From: Comamonas sp. lk
GTDB lineage: Bacteria > Pseudomonadota > Gammaproteobacteria > Burkholderiales > Burkholderiaceae_C
Assembly: GCF_900564145.1 (NCBI RefSeq)
Contig: NZ_UOOB01000001.1
Location: 3,598,754-3,662,753 of the forward strand
Direction of reading: 5' to 3'
Length of the DNA: 64,000 bases
Below are positions 38,255 to 46,915 of the stretch, in pieces. The notes below the pieces were generated by a model. It was not told the origin of the DNA, did not search any database, and saw only the letters and a list, made by a program, of their open reading frames with translations. Within the stretch, counting starts at the first letter, position 1; the number at the start of each line of letters is the position of its first letter. Made by a program: the position numbers and the translations under genes.

Positions 38255-39598
38255 TTAGTCCAGCCGGATCGAGGGACGCAGGCGCGAATTCATCAGGTCG
38301 ATCAGCCACAGCAGGCCGCCGCGCCAGAAGCCGTACAGCCGCGCCTGGTGCGAGCGGTACAACATGATGTGGCTGAGCATGGCCAGCCGCCCGCGAATCA
38401 CGCCGCCGTTGAACAGGCCGAACTTGCCCAGCGAGCCATAAGCGTCGTACTGCGCCAGCGAGACCAGCGCACCGAAATCGCGGTAGGCAAAGCCCACGGG
38501 CTTGGCGCCGGGACGCTCCAGCAGATGCGGCAAGGTCTCAATCAGATAGCGCGCCTGCTGGTGGGCCACCTGGGCCGTGGGCGGCAGCGGCGACTCCTGG
38601 CCCGGCAAGGTGTAGCTGGCGCAGTCGCCCAGCGCGTAAATAGCGGGATCGCTGGTCTGCATCTCGTCGTTGACCAGCAGTTGATTGCTGCGCGTGGTCT
38701 CCAGGCCCAACTGGGTCAGGAACTCCGGCGCCTTCACGCCCGCCGCCCACACGCGCAGGCTGGCGGCAATCAGCTCGCCATTGGCCAGCTCGAAACCCTG
38801 GGCCGTGGCGCTTTTCACCCGGCCGCTCACGATGACGGAAACCCCTAGCGCCTCCAACCGCTGGCGGGTGGCTTCGGAGATTTCCTCGGGAAAGCTGGGC
38901 AGCACGCGCGGGCCGGCCTCGATCAGCACGATGCGGAATTTGGCGGCCACGCCAAGCGCTCCGTAAGCGGTAGCACTCTCCGCAAGCTGTACCAGCTCTG
39001 CAGCCAGTTCCACCCCGGTGGCACCGGCACCCACGATAGCCACTTGCAACTGCTCGCCACTGGTCATGCATTGCACCATGCGCAGGCGAATCTCCTGATT
39101 GAAGGCATCGGCCTTGCGGCGCGAGTCGATCATGAAGCAATGCTCGGTCACACCGGGCGTACCGAAGTCATTGGCACCGCTGCCCACGGCAATCACCAGT
39201 TTGTCATAGGGCAGACGGCGGCTGGGCACGATCTCGCGGCCGTCGGGAGCCTGTATGGGCGCCAGCAAAACCTCCCGGGTACTGCGATCCAGCCCGCACA
39301 TCTCGCCGGGCTGGTAGGCAAAGTGGGCATCCGTGGCCTGGGCCAGATAGGTGGTCTGCTGCTGGGCCAGATCCCGGGTTCCGGCGGCAATCGTGTGCAG
39401 CATGGGCTTCCAGACATGGGCAGAGTCGCTGTCCACCAGCGTCACCGTGTCGATGCAATCGCTTTTGAGCTTGCCCAGGGCCGTGGCCACTTCCAGCCCG
39501 GCCACGCCGCCGCCCACCACCACAATGCGCGCGCCCCCCGCCGGTTGCGCTTGCGGCTCTTGAATGGCTTGCGCCGCCTGCTCTTGTGCCTTGATCAT
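38255..39598 (-). CDS. ndh: Type II NADH:quinone oxidoreductase
   Basis: A 447-residue single-subunit, non-proton-pumping NADH dehydrogenase at the inner face of the membrane. FAD motif RIVVVGGGVAGLEVATALG near residue 25, NADH motif VAIVGAGATGVELAAELVQLAE near 188, and a second FAD contact IYALGDCASYTLPG. The C-terminal part (RLAMLSHIMLYRSHQARLYGFWRGGLLWLIDL) is amphipathic, the usual membrane anchor. The extension of about 20 Gln/Ala residues at the N-terminus is unremarkable. Confidence 0.93.
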   Translation of the reverse strand: MIKAQEQAAQAIQEPQAQPAGGARIVVVGGGVAGLEVATALGKLKSDCIDTVTLVDSDSAHVWKPMLHTIAAGTRDLAQQQTTYLAQATDAHFAYQPGEMCGLDRSTREVLLAPIQAPDGREIVPSRRLPYDKLVIAVGSGANDFGTPGVTEHCFMIDSRRKADAFNQEIRLRMVQCMTSGEQLQVAIVGAGATGVELAAELVQLAESATAYGALGVAAKFRIVLIEAGPRVLPSFPEEISEATRQRLEALGVSVIVSGRVKSATAQGFELANGELIAASLRVWAAGVKAPEFLTQLGLETTRSNQLLVNDEMQTSDPAIYALGDCASYTLPGQESPLPPTAQVAHQQARYLIETLPHLLERPGAKPVGFAYRDFGALVSLAQYDAYGSLGKFGLFNGGVIRGRLAMLSHIMLYRSHQARLYGFWRGGLLWLIDLMNSRLRPSIRLD

Positions 39599-40014
39599 GA
39601 AGAGTCCCTAGCTTGTGTCAGCGCCTCTTGGCCGGTCGCCGATCACCGATTGCAAAAATGGAAGCTGCAAACCTTGATCGGGTTTGCTCTGCGTCAATTC
39701 TTCTTCAGTTTTGATAGCAAGAAAATCAATGTGGATATGAGCAATTCGAATGATATATATCTAATAGAAGACTTGATTCCCAGCAGGCGGCACTTGCGAA
39801 AAACTTGGCCACCCATGCAGATTACGCATCGACAGAACCCATATTCAGCTTGCGCCGGCCGCTATCAAATTAATTAGCGCACTGCAGGCCCAAGGCCCTC
39901 TTTTAGCCTTGTATTTTTGTTTGCCATGTCAAGCACAGACAAACCCGGCCACCAAACAATGCGATTTGCATTTGTCAATATACGAAACGTATATCAACCG
40001 TATGATGCCCGGCC
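39599..40014. promoter_or_regulatory. A/T-richer 416-base control region between ndh and the ParD-like/map pair
   Basis: No convincing gene. The region is richer in A/T than its surroundings and contains TTTTGATAGC (39709-39718) and GCTATCAAA (39861-39869), inverted fragments of the interspersed repeat. A 17-base palindrome (39978-39994) lies next to the downstream ParD-like gene. A possible -35 (TTTGCA/TTGCAT at 39965-39971) with a -10 (TATATC at 39990-39995) overlaps that palindrome. Confidence 0.6.
39978..39994. promoter_or_regulatory. Palindromic operator candidate before the ParD-like/map operon
   Basis: ATATACGAAACGTATAT is a perfect 7-3-7 inverted repeat. A further half-site, CGTAT, follows at 39999-40003. 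It overlaps the presumed -10 element and ends 20 bases before the ATG at 40015. Ribbon-helix-helix antitoxins commonly repress their own promoters through such dyads, so autoregulation is a reasonable inference. Confidence 0.6.
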
Positions 40015-40278
40015 ATGGGAATCGTCAAAATTTCAGATCAGTTGCACGACCAGATCCGTGTCTCCAGTGCGGCCCTCGGCCGCTCCATCAATGCACAGGC
40101 AGAGCACTGGCTGCGTGTAGGCCAGCTGGCCGAGCACCACCCCCAGCTCAATTACGAGGGCATCTGCGCCTTGCTGTTGCAGCAGGCCGAGCGCGAGCTG
40201 CTGCCTTCGCAAAGCTATGCAGCCGACGCTGCTGCGCGCCGCCCGCGCCCGGTTCGTCTGGTGGGAGGCATGCAATGA
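40015..40278 (+). CDS. ParD-like antitoxin-family protein (ribbon-helix-helix)
   Basis: An 87-residue protein beginning MGIVKISDQLHDQIRVSSAALGRSINAQAEHW, which reads like the strand and two helices of a ribbon-helix-helix DNA-binding domain of the ParD-like family. The C-terminal part (NYEGICALLLQQAERELLP...) is helical then basic. The stop codon overlaps the start of map by four bases (ATGA, 40275-40278), so the two are translationally coupled. There is no ParE- or other known toxin gene beside it; map stands in the toxin position. A palindrome lies over its presumed promoter. Confidence 0.78.
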   Translation: MGIVKISDQLHDQIRVSSAALGRSINAQAEHWLRVGQLAEHHPQLNYEGICALLLQQAERELLPSQSYAADAAARRPRPVRLVGGMQ

Positions 40279-41081
40279 AGCGCGGCAAGCACAAAGTCGT
40301 GCCCATCAACGACGCCAGCGACATTTTTCTCTCGCGCAAGGCCGGCGGTCTGGCGGCCAAGGTGCTGGCCATGCTCACGCCCCATGTACAGCCCGGCGTG
40401 AGCACGCAAGACCTGGACCAGCTTTGCCATGACTACATAGTCAACGAGCTCCAATGCGTGCCCACCAATGTGGGCTATCACGGCTTTCCCAAGACGGTGT
40501 GCACTTCGGTGAATCACGTGGTCTGCCACGGCATCCCCGATGCCAAGCAAATCCTCAAGGAAGGCGACATCATCAATGTGGACGTGGCCGTGACCACGCC
40601 CGAGGGCTGGATTGGCGACACCAGCCGCATGTATTACGTGGGCCAGCCCAGCAATCTGGCCAAGCGCCTGGTCAACACCACCTACGAAGCCTTGCTAGCC
40701 GGCATTCATGCCGTCAGGCCCGGCGCCACGCTGGGCGATGTGGGCCATGCCATCCAGACCGTGGCCCACCGCGAGCGCTTTTCCGTGGTGCGCGAGTATT
40801 GCGGTCACGGCATCGGCAAGGTCTACCACGATGAGCCCCAGGTGCTGCACTACGGCACGCCGGGCCAGGGCCTGGTGCTGCAGCCGGGCATGATCTTCAC
40901 CATCGAGCCCATGCTCAACGCCGGCAAAGCCGCCACGCGCGAGCTGGCTGACGGCTGGACGGTGATCACCAACGACAAAACGCTCTCGGCCCAATGGGAG
41001 CATATGGTGGTGGTCACGGAAACCGGCTTTGATGTGCTGACTGCCTGGCCCGAGGGTACGGGCGACTATCCGGCCATCTGA
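40275..41081 (+). CDS. map: Type I methionine aminopeptidase (probable second copy)
   Basis: Removes N-terminal Met from new proteins. The 268-residue enzyme has all five metal ligands: Asp pair in INVDVAVTTPEGWIGDTSRM, His in EYCGHGIGKVYHDEP, Glu in MIFTIEPML, Glu in WEHMVVVTE; also the conserved GFPKTVCTSVNHVVCHGIPD. The ATG at 40275 is set by the overlap with the ParD-like gene and by the family start; the open frame extends upstream but in the leader. The main map in betaproteobacteria usually lies beside rpsB-tsf, so this copy, coupled to an antitoxin-like gene, is probably an accessory one (inference). Confidence 0.92.
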   Translation: MKRGKHKVVPINDASDIFLSRKAGGLAAKVLAMLTPHVQPGVSTQDLDQLCHDYIVNELQCVPTNVGYHGFPKTVCTSVNHVVCHGIPDAKQILKEGDIINVDVAVTTPEGWIGDTSRMYYVGQPSNLAKRLVNTTYEALLAGIHAVRPGATLGDVGHAIQTVAHRERFSVVREYCGHGIGKVYHDEPQVLHYGTPGQGLVLQPGMIFTIEPMLNAGKAATRELADGWTVITNDKTLSAQWEHMVVVTETGFDVLTAWPEGTGDYPAI

Positions 41082-41208
41082 AGCCCCGGCCCGTGTGCGC
41101 ACAAGCCAGCGCGGCCTGCAAGCGCGGGACGCCAGCACCGGGGAAATGCGCAGGGATTTGCAGGCCGCCTCTCGCGCGGCCGGCACTGTGCCACTACATT
41201 CGGCAACC

Positions 41209-41541
41209 ATGAGCAATTATGTGTATCTGGGCCTGGCCATCATGACCGAGGTAGTCGCCACCTCGTTTCTTGCCAAATCGGACGGCTTTACCAAGCTGGT
41301 CCCCACCAGCATTGCCCTGGTGGGCTATGCCATCTCGTTTTACCTGCTGGCCCTCACGCTGCGCGTGGTGCCCACGGGCGTGGCCTACGCCATCTGGTCG
41401 GGCGTAGGCATTGTTCTCGTCTCGGCCGTGGCTTACTTCTGGCAAGGCCAGAAGCTGGATGGCCCGGCGCTGATAGGCATGGCCATGATTGTCTGCGGCG
41501 TGCTGGTGATCAATCTGTTTTCCAAGACCGCAGGTCACTGA
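41209..41541 (+). CDS. Small multidrug resistance (SMR) family transporter, EmrE-like
   Basis: A 110-residue membrane protein with four hydrophobic helices, the dual-topology SMR form. The essential Glu14 is in LAIMTEVVATSFLAKSDGF, and the second-helix and third-helix motifs (FYLLALTLRVVPTGVAYAIWSGVGIV) match EmrE/QacE. It would exchange protons for cationic drugs or quaternary ammonium compounds. The ATG at 41209 begins the conserved part. Its last seven bases overlap the end of the convergent hydrolase gene (41535-41541). Confidence 0.9.
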   Translation: MSNYVYLGLAIMTEVVATSFLAKSDGFTKLVPTSIALVGYAISFYLLALTLRVVPTGVAYAIWSGVGIVLVSAVAYFWQGQKLDGPALIGMAMIVCGVLVINLFSKTAGH

Positions 41542-42230
41542 GCCGCATCGTCCTCCAGCTCGGTCAGATCCTGCAGCCAGTGCATGCTGGCGCGCAGCTC
41601 TTCCGGGCGGATTTCATGGGCGCCGGCATATTCGTGATAGCTCAGCTCCAGCGGCAGCGCGCCCAGCTTGTCGCGAATGGCGTGGGCGCTGGTCAGCGGA
41701 ATCACATTGTCATAGCTGCCGTGGCTGACCCAGATGGATTTGCCTTCGAACGCCAGCGCCGGCGCATGCAGATGGGCGATCTCGGGCAGCAGGCGGCTAT
41801 GCCAGATGACGGCGGCACGCAGCGTCTGCGGCTGGGTCAGCAACTGGCTCAGCGCCATGATGCCGCCCTGGCTGAAGCCGCCCAGCACCACGCGCTCCGG
41901 CGCAACACCCAGCTGCTGTGCGGCCTGTTCCACGGTTTGCTGCACCAGTGCGCGCGCCTCTTGCTCCTGCGGCGCATGGATATGGCGCACGCCATCGGCG
42001 CTGACCGTGAACTGAAACCAGGCAAAAGCGCCCTGACCCAGAGCAAACGGTGCACGCAAGCTGAGCACATGGAACTGCGGCGGCACATAGGCAGCCAGAC
42101 CGAACAAGTCCTGCTCATTGCTGCCCACGCCATGCATGAGCACCAGCAGCCAGGCGGGCTGGCCTGGCGCCGGCTGGGCGGGACGCTGCAAAAAGCCCAG
42201 GGGCAAAGAGGTCAGAGGCAGAGAAGTCAT
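41535..42230 (-). CDS. Carboxylesterase/phospholipase family alpha/beta hydrolase
   Basis: A 231-residue hydrolase of the YpfH/carboxylesterase 2 type. Start of the fold: LLVLMHGVGSNEQDLFGLA. Nucleophile elbow: VVLGGFSQGGIMALS (Ser). Acid: VSHGSYDNVIPL (Asp). Base: YHEYAGAHEI (His). The triad is complete. Likely a soluble esterase; substrate unknown. The ATG at 42230 has GGAG eight bases upstream and is preferred to the in-frame ATG at 42242. Convergent with the SMR gene. Confidence 0.85.
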   Translation of the reverse strand: MTSLPLTSLPLGFLQRPAQPAPGQPAWLLVLMHGVGSNEQDLFGLAAYVPPQFHVLSLRAPFALGQGAFAWFQFTVSADGVRHIHAPQEQEARALVQQTVEQAAQQLGVAPERVVLGGFSQGGIMALSQLLTQPQTLRAAVIWHSRLLPEIAHLHAPALAFEGKSIWVSHGSYDNVIPLTSAHAIRDKLGALPLELSYHEYAGAHEIRPEELRASMHWLQDLTELEDDAAQ

Positions 42231-42242
42231 GGCCGGCTCCAT

Positions 42243-42466
42243 AAGGTCGTGAAATGGGCTAGGGCCGGAATTTTAGATAAAAACCGGCTCATGCCCTTGT
42301 TGATCATGCGCAACCAGCTATCAAATTCATAGAAAGCCAATCAAATGCGTTGGCGCAGTGATTGTGGCCCTCAATGCCTAGCCCTGCTGGTTCAAGCAGG
42401 TTTTGATAGCAGCTGACGCAAATCGGCGTTCGTTTGCCGCCACAAATCTTCTATAGACCCGGCGGC
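42243..42466. repeat. Intergenic interval with repeat fragments
   Basis: No gene is seen here. AGCTATCAAA at 42316-42325 and TTTTGATAGC at 42401-42410 are inverted copies of the same arm, about 75 bases apart, and belong to the interspersed GATAGC-type family. Confidence 0.45.
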
Positions 42467-42889
42467 TCAGCCCAGGTCCACGGGGCGCTTGCGCGTTGCC
42501 TTGATGCCGGAGCGCAGATTCTTGCCCTGTAGCCGCCGCTGCTGTGAAGCGCGGGTGGGCCGCGTGGCCTTGCGCCGGCGCGGCTCGGTAGCCACCGAGG
42601 CCACCAGAGCATTGAGGCGCTGCAGCGCATCCCAGAGGTTGTGCTCCTGGGTGCGGTATTTCTGTGCCTTGATGACCACCACGCCCTGGTCGGTGATGCG
42701 CGAGTCGCCCAGAGCCAGCAGCCGCTGCTGCACATCCTGCGGCAGGCGCGAGGCCGGCACATCAAAGCGCAGATGCACGGCACTGGCCACCTTGTTCACG
42801 TTCTGGCCGCCCGGGCCCTGCGAACGTATGGCCGTCCAGGCAATATCGGCCTCGAACAGCTCCAGATGAGCGGGCAAGGGCGCCGTCAT
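42467..42889 (-). CDS. arfB: Alternative ribosome-rescue factor ArfB (YaeJ)
   Basis: A 140-residue class I release-factor-like peptidyl-tRNA hydrolase that frees ribosomes stalled without a stop codon. It has the catalytic GGQ motif in AIRSQGPGGQNVNKVASAVHLRFD and a highly basic C-terminal tail (RRRKATRPTRASQQRRLQGK onwards) that would enter the empty mRNA channel. No codon-recognition domain is present, as expected. Complete. Confidence 0.94.
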   Translation of the reverse strand: MTAPLPAHLELFEADIAWTAIRSQGPGGQNVNKVASAVHLRFDVPASRLPQDVQQRLLALGDSRITDQGVVVIKAQKYRTQEHNLWDALQRLNALVASVATEPRRRKATRPTRASQQRRLQGKNLRSGIKATRKRPVDLG

Positions 42890-42899
42890 GACAACACCT

Positions 42900-43853
42900 T
42901 CATGCCAGCGCCTTTTTCAGCGCCGCGCAGAAAGCGGCCGGAGCCTCATGCTGCGCCCAGTGACCCACGCCTTCCAGCGACTGCCAGTGCAGATCGGCAG
43001 CGTACTGGCGCTGCATGGCGGCACGCAGCTCCTCCAGGCGCCCGGTATAAAGCGGGTCTTGCTCGCCATAGATGACGGCCAGCGGCATCTTCAGCTTGCC
43101 CAGAGCCTGGGCCAGGATATCGGTCTGCGACAGGCGGCGGCGCGGCAAGCGGTCGCGCCCCACGTTCAGTGCATGCAGGGCCAGAGTCTCCTCATCGATC
43201 AGACTGGCATCATGCAGCATCAGTGCCGCCAGGTTGTAGCGGTGCGCTTCCATCTGCGCCTGCAGCCCTGGCAGATGGCGCCAGCCCTTGAGCCGCACGG
43301 CCTTGCCCTCGGTCAGCCCCATGCCGGGCGCACCCACCAGCACCAGGCGGTGGAACAGCAGCGGAAATTCCGCCGCCATCAGGCCCGCCGCCATGCCACC
43401 AAAGGAAAAGCCCAGCAGATCGCATACGGGCTCCGGCTGCGCCGGACCCAGCAATTGCTCTATGCCATAGGCCAGGGGAGCCAGCATGGTGTCCACATCC
43501 ACGCCGCCAGGCACCGCGTCGGATTCACCAAAGCCCGGCAGATCGGCAAGCCACAGTGTGTAGCCGCTCAAAAGCAAGGGCTCGATCACGCGCGCCCAGT
43601 GCGTCCAGCTGCCGCTGCCGCCATGCAGCATGACCAGAGGCCGCGCCTGTCTGGCCACGCCGGCCGGCGGCTGCCAGCCGTGCCAGACCATGCGGGCAAG
43701 CTTGTCGCCACCGCCAGTCTGCGGACTCAAGGCCGTGGTGACGCGGCGGCTTTGCGCCTGCAGTCTGAGCAGCGACTCCGGAACCGCCAAGCCCAGTTGC
43801 TGCGCTGTACAAGCCAGGGAACGCTCTTCAAGACTGTCTTCGGCAGCCGCCAT
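42900..43853 (-). CDS. Alpha/beta hydrolase of unknown substrate
   Basis: About 317 residues of the alpha/beta hydrolase fold. Oxyanion HGGSGSWTHWARV; nucleophile elbow LLGFSFGGMAAGLMAAE (Ser); acid probably in AVIYGEQDPLYTG; base His in LEGVGHWAQHEAP. The class resembles meta-cleavage product hydrolases and similar enzymes, but no aromatic-pathway neighbours are present. The ATG at 43853 is chosen; a GTG at 43871 is in frame. It follows aroQ by 11 bases and may be co-transcribed with it. Confidence 0.82.
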   Translation of the reverse strand: MAAAEDSLEERSLACTAQQLGLAVPESLLRLQAQSRRVTTALSPQTGGGDKLARMVWHGWQPPAGVARQARPLVMLHGGSGSWTHWARVIEPLLLSGYTLWLADLPGFGESDAVPGGVDVDTMLAPLAYGIEQLLGPAQPEPVCDLLGFSFGGMAAGLMAAEFPLLFHRLVLVGAPGMGLTEGKAVRLKGWRHLPGLQAQMEAHRYNLAALMLHDASLIDEETLALHALNVGRDRLPRRRLSQTDILAQALGKLKMPLAVIYGEQDPLYTGRLEELRAAMQRQYAADLHWQSLEGVGHWAQHEAPAAFCAALKKALA

Positions 43854-43864
43854 GGAACCAGCAG

Positions 43865-44308
43865 TTACCACTGGGCCACCGCATCAATCGCCAGACCGTA
43901 GCCGGCCACGCCAAAGCCGCACATCACGGCACGGGCGGCAGCCGCCAGATAGGAGTGGTGGCGAAAGCTCTCGCGCGCATGGACATTGCTGATGTGCAAC
44001 TCCACCAGCGGCACGCCCGTGCCCTTGACGGCATCGAGCAGCGCCACGCTGGTGTGGGTGTAGGCACCGGCATTCATGATCACAGCGGCCAGCTCGCCCT
44101 GGGCGTGCAGACGGCCGGCCTCATGCACCCAGTCCACCAGCTCGCCTTCGTGATTGCTTTGGCGAAATTCCAGCTTCAGTCCGTGGCGCTCGCAAGCAGC
44201 GCTGCACAGCGTGTTGACGTCCGCCAGCGTGGCCGAGCCATAGATGGCGGGTTCGCGCATGCCCAGCAGATTGAGGTTGGGGCCATTGAGGACAAAAACG
44301 GTTTTCAC
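43865..44308 (-). CDS. aroQ: 3-dehydroquinate dehydratase, type II
   Basis: Converts 3-dehydroquinate to 3-dehydroshikimate in the shikimate pathway. The 147-residue dodecameric enzyme type is clear: [22 protein letters not shown] (catalytic Tyr), [17 protein letters not shown], and [19 protein letters not shown] containing the catalytic His. The start is GTG at 44308 with GGAGC upstream; the open frame to 44347 lacks a ribosome site. Confidence 0.95.
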   Translation of the reverse strand: MKTVFVLNGPNLNLLGMREPAIYGSATLADVNTLCSAACERHGLKLEFRQSNHEGELVDWVHEAGRLHAQGELAAVIMNAGAYTHTSVALLDAVKGTGVPLVELHISNVHARESFRHHSYLAAAARAVMCGFGVAGYGLAIDAVAQW

Positions 44309-44483
44309 GGCGACTGCTCCATTGCTTGTATTGCTTCTGATCGGCATGCATTATGCGAGCGCCGCTCCGCTCTCGCTGCGAGCCGCACCCGGTGGCCAGG
44401 CGATGCCGCATACAAAAAGCGGCTGCACAGGCAGCCGCTTTGGATGGTGGGAGCGAAGCCGCTACGCCGCCTTGACGGCCAGC

Positions 44484-44832
44484 TTAACGACCGTAATGGT
44501 GGTGATGACCCCGGTGTCCATTCCAGTAACGGGGGCCGCCGCGGTAGTAACCATAGCCGGGCGCCACGTAGACCGGTGCAGGGGCGTAGACCGGGCGTGG
44601 TTCGTAATACACGGGTGGGGGCGGTGCGTAGTACACGGGGCGGGGAGGCGCCATATAAACCGGTGGGGGAGGCGTACACAGGTGCGCCCACGACCACGCC
44701 GGGCACACCGATACCAACCGACAGGCTGACACCACCATGGGCCTGGGCAACGCCCGCAGCCATCAGACCGGCGACAGCGACGGTGCCTGCGGCCACCAAC
44801 TTTGCAATCCATCCGGCAGTTGCTTTGAACAT
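44484..44832 (-). pseudogene. Secreted Pro/Tyr/His-rich protein gene interrupted by a frameshift
   Basis: From the ATG at 44832 (good GGAG ribosome site) a signal peptide reads MFKATAGWIAKLVAAGTVAV, ending GVAQA, then HGGVSLSVGIGVPGVVVGAPVY. The following frame becomes nonsense-like, while the next frame reads a regular repeat of PPPPVYMAPPRPVYYAPPPP, then VYYEPRPVYAPAPVYVAPGYG, ending with a His-rich tail HRGHHHHYGR and a stop at 44484. The span has one base more than a multiple of three. The break lies near 44670-44676, next to a G run. It may be a real mutation, a sequencing error or programmed slippage. Function unknown; similar short proteins are common in Burkholderiales envelopes. Confidence 0.7.
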
Positions 44833-45041
44833 CACAATCTCCTCTGTTTATCCGTTGATATCAGATCGCTGGCAGCCGAAAAGCGCAACAAGCGGCAGGC
44901 TGGACCTTCATCGACCATGACAATACAACGCATGAGACACCCATCCGGATGGCAGGGTTCCCCACAAGATTGTGTCCAAATGCACTTCCGTGCTGTCCAG
45001 AGGTCAATGCGAGGGCATGGCCGCGCGCCTAGAATGGCGTG

Positions 45042-46859
45042 ATGAGCTCTGCAGACGCCTCCAAACCTACCAATACCGCCCCCGAGGCGGTCAAGCCGAC
45101 CAATTTCCTGCGCCAGATTATCGAATCCGATCTGGGCAAGGGCACTTATGCCCAACGCCGCTGGGGTGGCGCGCCAGGCGATGCCCAGCACCACCAGCAA
45201 GGCCAGGTGGACGCAGCCAAGATCCGCACCCGCTTTCCGCCCGAACCCAACGGCTATCTGCACGTGGGCCACGCCAAGTCCATCTGCCTGAACTTCGGTC
45301 TGGCGCGCGATTTTGGCGGCGTCTGCCACCTGCGCTTTGACGATACCAACCCGGAAAAAGAAGACCAGGAATACGTGGACAGCATCAAGGATGCCGTTCA
45401 GTGGCTGGGCTTCGACTGGAAGGACGCCCAGGGCAACAGCAATCTGTACTTTGCCAGCAATTACTTCGACTTCATGTACCGCTGTGCGGTGTATCTGATC
45501 GAACAAGGTCTGGCCTATGTGGACGAGCAATCCGCCGAAGACATGCGCGCCAACCGTGGCGACTTCACCCGTCCCGGCGTGAACAGCCCCTTCCGCGACC
45601 GCTCGGTGGCTGAGAACCTGCAGCGCTTTGCCGACATGAAGGCCGGCCTGCTGGCCGACGGCGCTGCCGTGCTGCGCGCCAAGATCGACATGGCCGCGCC
45701 CAATATCAATCTGCGCGACCCGGCCATCTACCGCGTGCGCCACGTCGAACACCACAACACCGGCAAGCAGTGGTGCATCTACCCGATGTACACCTTTGCG
45801 CACCCCATCGAGGATGCGTACGAGCACATCACCCACAGCATCTGCACGCTGGAGTTCGAAGACCAGCGCCCGTTCTACGACTGGCTGCTCGACCATTTGC
45901 GCGCCGGCGGCCTGATCGACGCGCCCCAGCCGCGCCAGTACGAGTTCTCGCGCCTGAACCTGACCTATGTGATCACCAGCAAGCGCAAGCTCAAGCACCT
46001 GGTGGACAACGGCTTCGTCACCGGCTGGGACGACCCGCGCATGCCCACCGTGGTCGGCCTGCGCCGTCGCGGCTACACGCCCGCCTCCATTCGCAATTTC
46101 TGCGAACGCATAGGCGTGACCAAGGACTACAGCTGGATCGACTACTCCACACTGGACGGTTGCCTGCGTGAAGACCTGGAAAACCAGGCCCATCGTGCCA
46201 TGGTGGTACTGGACCCCGTGAAGCTGGAGCTGAGCAACTGGGCCGAAGTGTTTGGCTCTGCCGAGCACCTGGAAGCCTGCACTCTGCCCGCCCTGCCCCA
46301 CCACGGTGAAGGTGAGGCAGTTGCCGAGCGCCATTTCACCCTGGGCCGCGAAGTGTGGATCGAGCGCGAAGACTTCGCCGAAGTTCCGCCCAAGGGCTAC
46401 AAGCGCCTGTTCCCCGGCAACAAGGTACGCCTCAAGGGCGGCTATGTGATCGAATGCACGGGCTGCGAAAAAGACGCCGACGGCAATGTGACCAAGGTGC
46501 TGGCCACCGTGGTACCCGACACCAAGAGCGGTACGCCAGGTGCGGATGCCGTCAAGGTCAAGGCTGCCATCACCTGGGTGGGCGTGGCCGACGGCCTGCA
46601 AGCCGAAGTGCGCCTGTATGACCGCCTGTTCACCGACCCGCAGCCCGATGCCGGCGGCAAGGATTTCCTGGCGCTGCTGAACCCGGACAGCCTCAAGGTC
46701 GTGACCGCTTATGTGGAACCTTCGCTCAAGGCCGCTCAGCCTGACGACAAGTTCCAGTTCGAGCGCTTTGGCTACTTTGTGGCCGACCGCAAGGAGCACA
46801 GCACTGAAAAGCTGGTATTCAACAAAATCACCGGACTCAAGGACAGCTGGAATAAATAA
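45042..46859 (+). CDS. glnS: Glutaminyl-tRNA synthetase
   Basis: A 605-residue class I synthetase charging tRNA-Gln. The HIGH-type motif lies in RFPPEPNGYLHVGHAKSICLNFGLA, the KMSKS-type motif in VITSKRKLKHLVDNG, and RFDDTNPEKEDQEYVDSI is a family signature. The C-terminal beta-barrel anticodon domain is complete. The N-terminal part carries a linker rich in Gly/Gln/His (RWGGAPGDAQHHQQGQVDAAK) before the catalytic core, common in betaproteobacterial GlnRS. ATG at 45042. Confidence 0.97.
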   Translation: MSSADASKPTNTAPEAVKPTNFLRQIIESDLGKGTYAQRRWGGAPGDAQHHQQGQVDAAKIRTRFPPEPNGYLHVGHAKSICLNFGLARDFGGVCHLRFDDTNPEKEDQEYVDSIKDAVQWLGFDWKDAQGNSNLYFASNYFDFMYRCAVYLIEQGLAYVDEQSAEDMRANRGDFTRPGVNSPFRDRSVAENLQRFADMKAGLLADGAAVLRAKIDMAAPNINLRDPAIYRVRHVEHHNTGKQWCIYPMYTFAHPIEDAYEHITHSICTLEFEDQRPFYDWLLDHLRAGGLIDAPQPRQYEFSRLNLTYVITSKRKLKHLVDNGFVTGWDDPRMPTVVGLRRRGYTPASIRNFCERIGVTKDYSWIDYSTLDGCLREDLENQAHRAMVVLDPVKLELSNWAEVFGSAEHLEACTLPALPHHGEGEAVAERHFTLGREVWIEREDFAEVPPKGYKRLFPGNKVRLKGGYVIECTGCEKDADGNVTKVLATVVPDTKSGTPGADAVKVKAAITWVGVADGLQAEVRLYDRLFTDPQPDAGGKDFLALLNPDSLKVVTAYVEPSLKAAQPDDKFQFERFGYFVADRKEHSTEKLVFNKITGLKDSWNK

Positions 46860-46878
46860 GCGCTAAGCCCAACCTTAG

Positions 46879-46915
46879 AAAAGGCTGCCAATGGATTCAT
46901 TGGCAGCCTTTTTTA
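46879..46915 (+). terminator. Rho-independent terminator after glnS
   Basis: Perfect 13-base arms AAGGCTGCCAATG (46881-46893) and CATTGGCAGCCTT (46898-46910) with a 4-base loop and a T run to 46914. It begins 19 bases after the glnS stop. Confidence 0.95.

Noticed and set aside
39737..39877. 46-codon ORF in the A/T-rich gap before the ParD-like gene
   Set aside because: No ribosome site, third-position composition unlike host genes, and its frame includes a copy of the interspersed repeat arm.
39909..40274. Extended start for map within the leader and ParD-like gene
   Set aside because: The family N-terminus and the ATGA overlap place the start at 40275; the upstream frame is a shadow of the ParD-like gene.
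44832..46799. Minus-strand open frame of 655 codons opposite glnS
   Set aside because: glnS is unambiguous on the plus strand; the antisense product is Val/Ala/Gly/His-rich without recognisable domains.
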